From assembly GCF_026914265.1 (NCBI RefSeq), contig NC_069131.1, positions 717,501-781,500 of the forward strand: a stretch of 64,000 bases of DNA, written 5' to 3'. Positions 46,299 to 58,200 of the stretch are shown piece by piece. The DNA comes from Mya arenaria. Lineage: Eukaryota; Mollusca; Bivalvia; Myida; Myidae. Every line of letters starts with the position of its first letter. Positions within the stretch are counted from its first letter, which is position 1. The notes beneath the pieces are model-generated. The model was not told where the DNA came from and did not search any database. It saw nothing but the letters and a program-made list of their open reading frames with translations. The position numbers and the translations under genes are program-made.

Positions 46299-49200
46299 AC
46301 ACTCCAAGCACGCCGTAAAGCCTTGTTTCTATATGTTACATTGACAACAAAATAGTTATTTACAATTTATATCCATCTTTCAATGGGTTTGCCAGTGTAA
46401 AACTCCGCCTTTCTCTGACATAATGGACAGTTTTCGGCTTTTCAACCTTACTTAGTATCCAAATCAACCGACGACAGCATATTCAGACTGACTTATGATT
46501 AATTACTTAGGTTCGTCTCCCTTTAATCCTTCTCCCAGGCATATATGCGAACGGATACACAAACTGAACATTATCAACATAAGCATTTGAATCTTAACAA
46601 CTGATGCTGCGATGTGGACAAAGTCCGATCAAATAATAAGTGTCTATAGTGGGTGAGACAAGGGTAATGCAGAGGTCCCGTAATCATGTCCTGCTCTATA
46701 GCTTAACTCATTTTATTTTTTTCTTCTTTTTCTACTTGTCTTTATTTCACGATTCAAGCATTTATTTTATTTTATTTTTTCCTGCTTGTATATGTTTTTT
46801 TTAAAATAATCAATAATGTTTTATATTTCAAATTGTTAATGGCGCAGCGTATGGGCGTTTAAATCCATTGTTTTAACAGTCACACATCATTAAGGAAAAT
46901 TATAGTATGATTAATATGGTTTTCCCAATGATCACAAGTAGAATAACAACATTTTATTATTATCTTCCCTCTTTCTGAATCTCGTTTTTAGCTCTGCCAC
47001 TTCTAGTTATTCGATTGTTCCACCAAGTTGACATAAAGCTGACATTTATATTACTTCCGCTTAAATCGGACTCATCAAAGGTTACTCCCGCTTAAATCTG
47101 TCTGATTAAAGTTACTTCCGCTTAAATCTGACTCATTAAAGGTTACTTCCGCTTAAATCTGACTCATTAAAGGTTACTTCGGCTTAAATCTGACTCATTA
47201 AAGGCTACTTCCGCTTAAATCAGACACATTAAAGGTTCATTCCGCTAAAATCAGATTCATTAAAGGTTCATTCCGCTTAAATCAGACCCATTAAAGGTTA
47301 CTTCCGCTAAAATCTGACTCATTAAAGGTGTCACGTAACGCCAACGCTCACTTAACTTTCGTGATAGTTCGTTCAGTAACCAACCAACAACTGTTCAAGT
47401 GTTCTAAGTCTTTATTGTTCAACGTTCTTTCTAAGTATAATAATCAGTATATAATACAGCATGACATTTAAGGTAATCCCACATCCTAACTGCCGTCCAT
47501 TAAGGACCCAAGGCCGCGTTGCTTGCCTGGCCTAAGCCAACTCTGTTTTCACATCCCAAATCATCTCTTTTATACTAATTTGTACTAATTTGTTGTCTAC
47601 CTATGACAGCTTTACAACCACAGGAATACACGTTTTTGTAATTAACATGACCATTTTGTACATTTGTACCAGGTCGGCTGTCAACCATCTTCATATTCAA
47701 ATGACAATCAAATATGCCCTACATTACTAAACATGCAGTATGTAGACACATATCCATTTAATTAAATCTTAATTATATCTTAAATATAACGTATTACGTC
47801 ACATTCTATTCTGTTACGTGACATTCGTCCTTTTTTTATCAAGATTTTTAAGAAAATCTTTGCGTCAACCCCAAACAATGGTTATAATTGAATAGATAAA
47901 TAAAATCGTAAGTAAATATGTTTCTCAACCCCAAACAGGTAAATAATAATAAAAAAATAAAAAAGTAATTCCGACAAAAAAAAAAAAAAAAAAGATACGC
48001 AAAAGAAAATCTGTGCCTAAATCCCAAACAATGATGATCAAGTTGTATTTTCGACAAAAAATACGCAAAAGAAAATCTGTGCCTAAATCCCAAACAATGA
48101 TATCAAATTGTATAGATACGTATAGATAGATGACATATTGGCTATTTTAGGTAAAAGTTCATGGTTTAGTTCGCTTGATCTTAAATCAGGATATTTCCAA
48201 ATGAAACTTGCAGAACAAGATAAAGAAAAGACTGCTTTTACGACCGGATTCCGAGGTCTTTATGAGTTTAATACTTCTCCTTTCGGACTCTGTGGAACTC
48301 CTGGACGATTCCAAGAATTACTTAACCAAGTATTAGAAGGCTGTGAAAGTTTTGCCATTGCGTATTTAGACGATATCTTAATATTTTCAAAAACAAAGGA
48401 AGAACATTTGGTACATCTCCAAAAAGTACTAAACCACCTGAAACGAAAAAGGGGTGAGTGACAATTTCGGTTTTATTGGATAACATAGAGAAATGGCAGA
48501 ACCAGATATTAGTAGAATTTTTCAAAATTTAGGGGAACAATTACAAAATGTTTCGGCTGTAGTAGGCACTCAGAGTATAGCACAAGTAGTACCATATTTT
48601 GACGGGGATACGAAACAATTCAAATATTGGATAAAAAATATTGAAAAATACGGCGTTCTTACGGGTCTAGATAGCGAAAGGTTAAAAATGGTAGCTTATC
48701 AGTCTAGCAAAAATGCAGTTAGTGATTTTATACAAAGATATCTAAAAAGTAACCCTGATGATAACTGGGAAACACTAAAGGGGGAATTAAAATCAAGATT
48801 TTCGGAAGTACAAGATCCACAACATGCTTTCTGTCTATTAAGGGCAATAAAACAGACACCAGGGGAAAATGTTCAAATATATGCAGAACGACTTTTAACG
48901 ATGGCGGAAGAAGCTTTTGTAGGTCATAACGGCGACCTAATAGTTATTGAAAGGCAACTAATAGGGTTCTTTATTGATGGTTTGGCACATGATTTCCTAA
49001 AAATGAAAGTAATGCGAGAAAATCCAGATACTCTTCAAGCCGCGGTGCGTAGTGCAACAAATGAACAAAATCTTAGAACTAGATTTAATCTTCGAATAGG
49101 TAATGCGCCGAGTCAAAATAGCAGGCATGATATTAGCATCAATGATAGGCATGAACCAATGGAAATTGATCATTTAAGACCAAATAAATACTGCATATAC

Positions 49201-52200
49201 TGTAGACGGCCCGGTCATAACATAAAAGATTGTAAATCAAGAAAACGCGAAATAAATGCCATAGGTAAAGAATTTCAAGTTCAAAATAACCAAATTAGCG
49301 ATAGGCCAAATAACGATTGGAAATCAAAGATTGAATGTTGGAATTGTGGGAAAATGGGTCATTTTCAAAGGGAATGTCGAAATGGCAGGAGACCATATTA
49401 CCCCTCACGTAATCAAAAAAACTAGGAGTCTCTTATCATAAAGAAGTCGGTGATAGGAGAAAACATATGTCAACATTCACTATAGCAATTTGTGGGAATC
49501 CAAATTCATGTCTGATAAAAATAGGAAACATTTCTTTTAGAAGTTTAGTAGACACAGGTGCTGAAGTTAGTTTAATTAGTCGAAAGGCCCTTAGGTTATT
49601 GCAAAACAAACCTAAACTCTCAAATTAACGCGCTCATTTACAATCAGTTAACGGTAATTCGCTACAAGTTGATGGCTCAGTACAATTAAAATTTAAAATC
49701 GGCCGAGTTCACAAAGTGCACGAATTTTATGTTGTCCCAAACATAAATAGAAATATCATTTTAGGCAGGGATTTTTTATCAAAAAATGGGGTAAGACTCT
49801 ATTTTGATTTAGAATGTATGCGCATAGATGACAGTTATGTACCTTTGGAAGAAGATTTACATATTGCCTCAATTGTGAGACTTCAAAAATGTACTGTCTT
49901 GAAACCACAAACACGGTATTTACTAAATGGTAAAGTAAAATCAAATCCCAATATAGATACAAAAAAATGTTATGAGATTAAAAACATAAACAATTCATTT
50001 TTAGATTCTGAACCAGGCCTTGTAATTGTTAATTCCGTGGTTAAATTTCAAAGCAAACGTACATTTCCAATTGCAATTATAAATAACACTCATAAAACAA
50101 TTAAGTTAAGGAAAGGCAGTGCTATAGGCAAAATTGAAAAATTAGAGGCTCAAGAGATTGCTTCTGTTCAAAATACTTCGGTTAAAGGTAATCCAATGAC
50201 TGATGATGAAATTTTGACAGACTTACGAGTACCCAAAGATCATGCTGAAACGATCTTACCAATTATAATGCAAAATCGAAAACGTTTCGCTAAAAACGAC
50301 TCCGATCTTACTCAAACTGACACCGTTACCATGACAATCGAGACAGGAGATCACCCCCCAATTAAATTACGACCATACCGCACACCTTTGAATAATAGGA
50401 AAATTATTGACAAGGCAATTGACGAAATGCTTGAGGCAAAGGTAATTAGGAAGTCACATAGTCCTTGGAGTTTTCCCATTGTAATAGTAGATAAAAAAGA
50501 TACGCAAAAGAAAATCTGTGCCTAAATCCCAAACAATGATGATCAAGTTGTATTTTCGACAAAAAATACGCAAAAGAAAATCTGTGCCTAAATCCCAAAC
50601 AATGATATCAAATTGTATAGATACGTATAGATACCGTCCCTTTTTAATGCAAGATTTTCTTTTCGTAAGCAATAGAAAGTAAACTGACACGTTATTTGTC
50701 AAAATGTCTGACATAATATAGACTAATTGGTAATTAGCCCTCAGGTAATTAATAAACATAGTTAACAATTAGAAAATAACACTGCAGATTGAGTACAAGT
50801 AATTAACACTGACAGTACTGTTGTCAAATTTGGTAATTAGTCAATGTTTTATGTAGCGCTGTTTTTCATGTTATCATTCTGAAGACAGGGAATCATCGTT
50901 GTTGTTGTTGCTGCTGCCGTGTTGTTGTAGATGTAGAGTTTATAGCCAAGGGGTTGTTTGATTGTAGAATGTCCCCACCGACTCGAAATGTTCTGCCATT
51001 ATACTACTGCTAATTCCGGAAGTGTACTTAGATATATGTGTGCAAGTGTTCATGTTATTGAAGATGCTAACGATCTCAAGTTGGTGTTGTCCATCACACA
51101 GGAATCATCACGGTCCTAAAGACTTGATCATGTGACGTCAAGCCGAGCACAGGTCATACGAGAATGTGTGCTTAGCTCCTCTGGATATTCCGAAGTGTAA
51201 CCAATTGGTTAGCACATCACATACGCAATACCAGAATATAGTTCGATCCTTTATGAAACACCGATGACCACTTAACACAATATCGCCACTAGGTATATTA
51301 TCTCGATATCCGCTGAAGAATAATGTTGATATTGACTGTTCGTATCACGTGACATATTACCTGTACTTTTACCTTTCATTGACATAGGTGTTGCTATTAC
51401 CATGAAATTTTGTGTTGATATTTTCAAGCAGGCTTATATTTTGAAAGTGGCCCCATTTATAATTAATTACTGTATCTGTGCGTAAGTATTCGTATGTTTG
51501 ATTTAATGAATGTTTGACCTAAGTTTTTTTTTTTGTGAAACGTTTTGTTTTTATGAACAGCATTTTATTTTATTAAGAACCTTTTTATGCAATATTTTAC
51601 AAAGCTTATATGTTAGCTCATAAGTAGTCCATTATTTTAAGAAAACTAATACATAAGTGATTCAATTAATTTATTAAATAACTCACACCCTAATGTGACT
51701 TTACAGGAGTCCAACAATTTTGTTGAAATTCAATATCTTGAACGTATCATCTCCAATCACTTTTAAGAAACCTGGTCTTTCTTGACCACTATCTTTGTTT
51801 ATCTTTGTACAACTTTGTACATCTTCACAGTTATAAGAAAGCTAAACTCTAGCTTAACATGTTACCATCATGCTTATCATCGGATAACTTACAACTTATT
51901 AATTGATTCATTAGTTTTACCAAACTAATCTGTGAGTTACTTAAATAATTTAATTAGATTACTTACTACCTAACAAATAATTTTATTAGTGATTTCGAAA
52001 TTGAAAATTACTTGCCGTATTCAGGCGATACACTTATATAATGACATCTAAGAAATTACTTTTCGTTTTGCACGCTTTCTCTCTCAGACCTTACTATGAT
52101 CCAAACAATGATTTATTTATATGATTTTTACAACTTTAAAACCATCACCAATTTACTCAAAATTATATAAAATGATATATTGACAAAATACTACAATTAT

Positions 52201-55200
52201 TTACAAGACTATAAACTTACTTAATTTTAATGATTTCATATCATTAATGTCAAGTTAATTACAGGTAACATTGCATTCATTTACCTATCTGATGTGTTTG
52301 ACAATTATTTGCAGTTACATGACAACTGAAGTAATGAAACCTGCCATTTGTCTCCTTCTTCGACATAAAAAATATTTCATTTTGTATTATCGTCAGTGTT
52401 TGCACTAAACCCTGAGTATAAGTCATTATTTTTTTTTTGTATTTATGCAACTTTCATTAATGTTAGACCTGCTAAATAAGTTTACTCAAATTCTTTTAAT
52501 TACATTTCTTTCCATGTTAATTATTCAATTAATGTCTTTAAATGACTTAGTTTTCTTTTTCATCTAGTTATTCAATAATGTACTTAAATGATTCTTCGTT
52601 TGCATTTAACAACGTTTTTTCACACCTGTTTTACTTTTTTTTATCGAATTTCTCAATATTTTTATCTTTGTTACCTTAAATACTCATTCTTTAGTTTATT
52701 CTTATTTAAATCAAATGGTTTTATTGTACTTAATAATGTAGAACGTTGTTAAGTCAGAAATTAGATTACTTAGGGGTTCTTTCAAAAAAACAGCTTTGCT
52801 CTGATTGCATTTATTATCCAAAACTTTAAAATTTTGCCCCGTTAAATATCCCAAAATTATAGCAACACATGTCATATCTAGGCAAGAAATACAAAGTAAT
52901 AAAATGTCACTACCTTTTGTCCTGTGGCCTGGTCGCGCTGCAATGTCCATAGTCACTCGAACCGCAGTTGTCATCATGTACCTTTTTCTTTTACGTTTCA
53001 AATGTGATCCAATAGTTTTCAGTACTTCGCCGTTGTGTTCCACGTCAACCCTGTTCTTGAATATCTTCGGTCAGCAGGCGCCAAACTTTTACGTGTCACG
53101 TAACGCCAACGCTCACTTAACTTTCGTGATAGTTCGTTCAGTAACCAACCAACAACTGTTCAAGTGTTCTAAGTCTTTATTGTTCAACGTTCTTTCTAAG
53201 TATAATAATCAGTATATAATACAGCATGACATTTAAGGTAATCCCACATCCTAACTGCCGTCCATTAAGGACCCAAGGCCGCGTTGCTTGCCTGGCCTAA
53301 GCCAACTCTGTTTTCACATCCCAAATCATCTCTTTTATACTAATTTGTACTAATTTGTTGTCTACCTATGACAGCTTTACAACCACAGGAATACACGTTT
53401 TTGTAATTAACATGACCATTTTGTACATTTGTACCAGGTCGGCTGTCAACCATCTTCATATTCAAATGACAATCAAATATGCCCTACATTACTAAACATG
53501 CAGTATGTAGACACATATCCATTTAATTAAATCTTAATTATATCTTAAATATAACGTATTACGTCACATTCTATTCTGTTACGTGACAAAGGTTACTTCC
53601 GCTTAAATCTGACTCATTAAAGGTTACTTCCGCTTAAATTAGACTCATTAAAGGTTACTTCCGCTTAAATCAGACTCATTAAAGGTTACTTCCGCTTAAA
53701 TCAGACTCATTAAAGGTTACTTCCGCTTAAATCTGTCTGATTAAAGTTACTTCCGCTTAAATCAGACTCATTAAAGGTTACTTCCGCTTAAATCTGTCTG
53801 ATTAAAGTTACTTCCGCTTAAATCAGACTCATTAAAGGTTACTTTAGCATAAATCAGACTCCTTCTGCTTAAATCAGACTCATTAAAGGTTACTTCCGCT
53901 GAAATCAGATTCATTAAAGGTTACTTCCGCTTAAATCAGACTCATTAAAGGCTGCTTCCGCTTAAATCTGACTCATTAAACGTTACTTCCGCTTAAATTT
54001 GACTCATTAAAGGTTACTTCCGCTTAAATCAGACTCATTAAATGCTGCTTCCGGTTAAATCTGACTCATTAAAGGTTACTTCCGCTTAAATTAGATTCAT
54101 TAAAGGTTACTTCCGCTTAAATCAGACTCATGAAAGGTTACTTTAGCATAAATCAGACTCAATAAAGGTTACTTCCGCTTAAATCTGACTCATTAAAGGT
54201 TACTTCCGCTTAAATCAGACTCATTAAAGGCTGCTTCCGCTTAAATCTGACTCATTAAAAGTTACTTCCGCTTAAATCTGACTCATTAAAGGTTACTTCC
54301 GCTTAAATCTGACTCATTAAAGGTTACTTCCGCTTAAATCTGACTCACCAAAGGTTACTTCCGCTTAAATCGGACTCAAAAAAGGTTACTTCCGCTTAAA
54401 TCTGACTCATTAAAGGTTACTTCCGCTTAAATCAGACTCATAAAAGGTTACTTCCGCTTAAATCTGACTCATTTAAAGTTACTTCCGCTTAAATCTGACT
54501 CATTAAAGGTTACTTCCGCTTAAATCTGACTCATTAAAGGTTACTTCCGCTTAAATCAGACTCATTAAAGGTTTATTCCGCTTAAATCAGACACATTAAA
54601 GGTTCATTCCGCTTAAATCAGATTCATTAAAGGTTCATTCCGCTTAAATCTGACTCATTAAAAGTTACTTCCGCTTAAATCAGACTCATTAGAGGTTACT
54701 TCGGCTTAAATCTGACTCATTAAAGGTTACTTCCGTTTAAATCTGACTCATTAAAGGTTACTTCCGCTTAAACTGACTCATTAATGGTTACTTCCGCTTA
54801 AATCAGACTCATTAAAGGTTACTTCCGCTTAAATCTGACTCATTAAAGGTTACTTCCGCTTAAATCTGACTCATTAAAGGTCACTTCCGCTTAAATCAGA
54901 CTCATTAAAGGTTACTTCCGCTTAAATCTGACTCATTAAAGGTTACTTCCGCTTAAATCTCACTCATTAAAGGTTACTTCCGCTTAAATCTGACTCATTA
55001 AAGGTTGCTTCCGCTTAAATCTGACTCATTAAAGGTTTCTTCCGCTTAAATTAGATTCATTAAAGGTTACTTCCGCTTAAATCAGACTCATTAAAGGTTA
55101 CTTCCGCTTAAATCAGACTCCTTCTGCTTAACTCAGACTCATTAAAGGTTACTTCCGCTGAAATCAGATTCATTAAAGGTTTATCCGCTTAAATCAGACT

Positions 55201-58200
55201 CATTAAAGGCTGCTTCCGCTTAAATCTGACTCATTAAACGTTACTTCCGCTTAAATCTGACTCCTTAAAGGTTACTTCCGCTAAAATCAGACTCATAAAA
55301 GGTTACTTCCGTTTAAATCTGACTCATTAAAGGTTACTTCCGCTTAAACTGACTCATTAATGGTTACTTCCGCTTAAATCAGACTCATTAAAGGTTACTT
55401 CCGCTTAAATCTGACTCATTAAAGGTTACTTCCGCTTAAATCTGACTCATTAAAGGTTACTTCCGCTTAAATCTCACTCATTAAAGGTTACTTCCGCTTA
55501 AATCTGACTCATTAAAGGTTACTTCCGCTTAAATCTGACTCATTAAAGGTTACTTCCGCTTAAATCAGACTCATTAAAGGTTTATTCCGCTTAAATCAGA
55601 CACATTAAAGGTTCATTCCGCTTAAATCAGATTCATTAAAGGTTCATTCCGCTTAAATCTGACTCATTAAAAGTTACTTCCGCTTAAATCAGACTCATTA
55701 GAGGTTACTTCGGCTTAAATCTGACTCATTAAACGTTACTTCCGCTTAAATCAGACTCATTAAAGGTTACTTCCGCTTAAATCAGACTCATTAAAGGTTA
55801 CTTCCGCTTAAATCAGACTCATTAAAGGTTACTTCCGCTTAAATCTGTCTGATTAAAGTTTCTTCCGCTTAAATCAGACTCATTAAAGGTTACTTTAGCA
55901 TAAATCAGACTCAATAAAGGTTACTTCCGCTTAAATCTGACTCATTAAAGGTTACTTCCGCTTAAATTAGATTCATTAAAGGTTACTTCCCCTTAAATCT
56001 GACTCATTAAAGGTTACTTCGGCTTAAATCTGTCTGATTAAAGTTACTTCCGCTTAAATCAGACTCATTAAAGGTTACTTTAGCTTAAATCAGACTCAAT
56101 AAAGGTTACTTCCGCTTAGATCTGACTCATTAAAGGTTACTTCCGCTTAAATTAGACTCCTTCTGCTTAAATCTGACTCATTAAAGGTTACTTCCGCTTA
56201 AATCTGGCTCATTAAAGGTTACTTCCGCTTAAATCAGACTCATTAAAGGTTACTTCCGCTTAAATCTGACTCATTAAAGGTTACTTCCGCTTAAATCAGA
56301 CTCCTTCTGCTTAAATCTGACTCATTAAAGGTTACTTCCGCCTAAATCTGACTCATTAAAGGTTACTTCCGCTTAAATCAGACTCATTAAAGGTTACTTC
56401 CGCTTAAATCAGACTCATTAAAGGCTACTTCCGCTCAAATCTGACTCATTAAACGTAACTTCCGCTTAAATCTGACTCATTAAAGGTTACTTCCGCTTAA
56501 ATCTGACTCATTAAAGGTTACTTCCGCTTAAATCTGACTCATTAAAGGTTACTTCCGCTTAAATCTGACTCATTAAAGGTTACTTCCGCTTAAATCAGAC
56601 TCATTAGAGGTTACTTCGGCTTAAATCTGACTCATGAAAGGTTACTTCCGCTTAAATCAGACTCATTAAAGGTTACTTCCGCTTAAATCTGACTCATTAA
56701 AGGTTACTTCCGCTTAAATCAGACTCATTAAAGGTTACTTCCGCTTAAATCTGACTCATTAAAGGTTACTTCCGCTTAAATTAGATTCATTAAAGGTTAC
56801 TTCCGCTTAAATCAGACTCATTAAAGGTTACTTCCGCTTAAATCAGACTCCTTCTGCTTAACTCAGACTCATTAAAGGTTACTTCCGCTGAAATCAGATT
56901 CATTAAAGGTTTATCCGCTTAAATCAGACTCATTAAAGGCTGCTTCCGCTTAAATCTGACTCATTAAACGTTACTTCCGCTTAAATCTGACTCCTTAAAG
57001 GTTACTTCCGCTAAAATCAGACTCATAAAAGGTTACTTCCGTTTAAATCTGACTCATTAAAGGTTACTTCCGCTTAAACTGACTCATTAATGGTTACTTC
57101 CGCTTAAATCAGACTCATTAAAGGTTACTTCCGCTTAAATCTGACTCATTAAAGGTTACTTCCGCTTAAATCTGACTCATTAAAGGTTACTTCCGCTTAA
57201 ATCTCACTCATTAAAGGTTACTTCCGCTTAAATCTGACTCATTAAAGGTTACTTCCGCTTAAATCTGACTCATTAAAGGTTACTTCCGCTTAAATCAGAC
57301 TCATTAAAGGTTTATTCCGCTTAAATCAGACACATTAAAGGTTCATTCCGCTTAAATCAGATTCATTAAAGGTTCATTCCGCTTAAATCTGACTCATTAA
57401 AAGTTACTTCCGCTTAAATCAGACTCATTAGAGGTTACTTCGGCTTAAATCTGACTCATTAAAGGTTACTTCCGCTTAAATCAGACTCATTAAAGGTTAC
57501 TTCCGCTTAAATCAGACTCATTAAAGGTTACTTCCGCTTAAATCAGACTCATTAAAGGTTACTTCCGCTTAAATCTGTCTGATTAAAGGTTACTTCAGCT
57601 TAAATCAGACTCAATAAAGGTTACTTCCGCTTAGATCTGACTCATTAAAGGTTACTTCCGCTTAAATTAGACTCCTTCTGCTTAAATCTGACTCATTAAA
57701 GGTTACTTCCGCTTAAATCTGACTCATTAAAGGTTACTTTAGCTTAAATCAGACTCAATAAAGGTTACTTCCGCTTAGATCTGACTCATTAAAGGTTACT
57801 TCCGCTTAAATTAGACTCCTTCTGCTTAAATCTGACTCATTAAAGGTTACTTCCGCTTAAATCTGACTCATTAAAGGTTACTTCCGCTTAAATCAGACTC
57901 ATTAAAGGTTACTTCCGCTTAAATCTGACTCATTAAAGGTTACTTCCGCTTAAATCAGACTCCTTCTGCTTAAATCTGACTCATTAAAGGTTACTTCCGC
58001 CTAAATCTGACTCATTAAAGGTTACTTCCGCTTAAATCAGACTCATTAAAGGTTACTTCCGCTTAAATCAGACTCATTAAAGGCTACTTCCGCTCAAATC
58101 TGACTCATTAAACGTAACTTCCGCTTAAATCTGACTCATTAAAGGTTACTTCCGCTTAAATCTGACTCATTAAAGGTTACTTCAGCTTAAATCTGACTCA

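Larger units (their letters stand above)
47329..53588 (-). mobile_element. LTR retroelement inserted in the satellite, with an oppositely oriented Ty3/Gypsy segment inside
   Basis: The 495-bp LTRs at 47329-47823 and 53094-53588 look identical by eye. Each starts TGTCACGTAAC and ends GTTACGTGACA. The target duplication is AAGG, part of the satellite unit on both sides. A primer-binding-like TGGCGCC lies just inside the right LTR on the minus strand, and an A/G tract abuts the left LTR, so the outer element reads minus. Inside, Ty3/Gypsy gag, protease and reverse-transcriptase parts lie on the plus strand, out of their usual order and flanked by repeated short segments. The inside is broken in at least three places; the LTRs say the insertion itself is very young. 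A 110-aa minus-strand frame (52711-53043) near the primer site is unrecognised. Confidence 0.88.

Noticed and set aside
46092-46307. Poly-Leu frame on the minus strand
   Set aside because: Translation of the AAT microsatellite.
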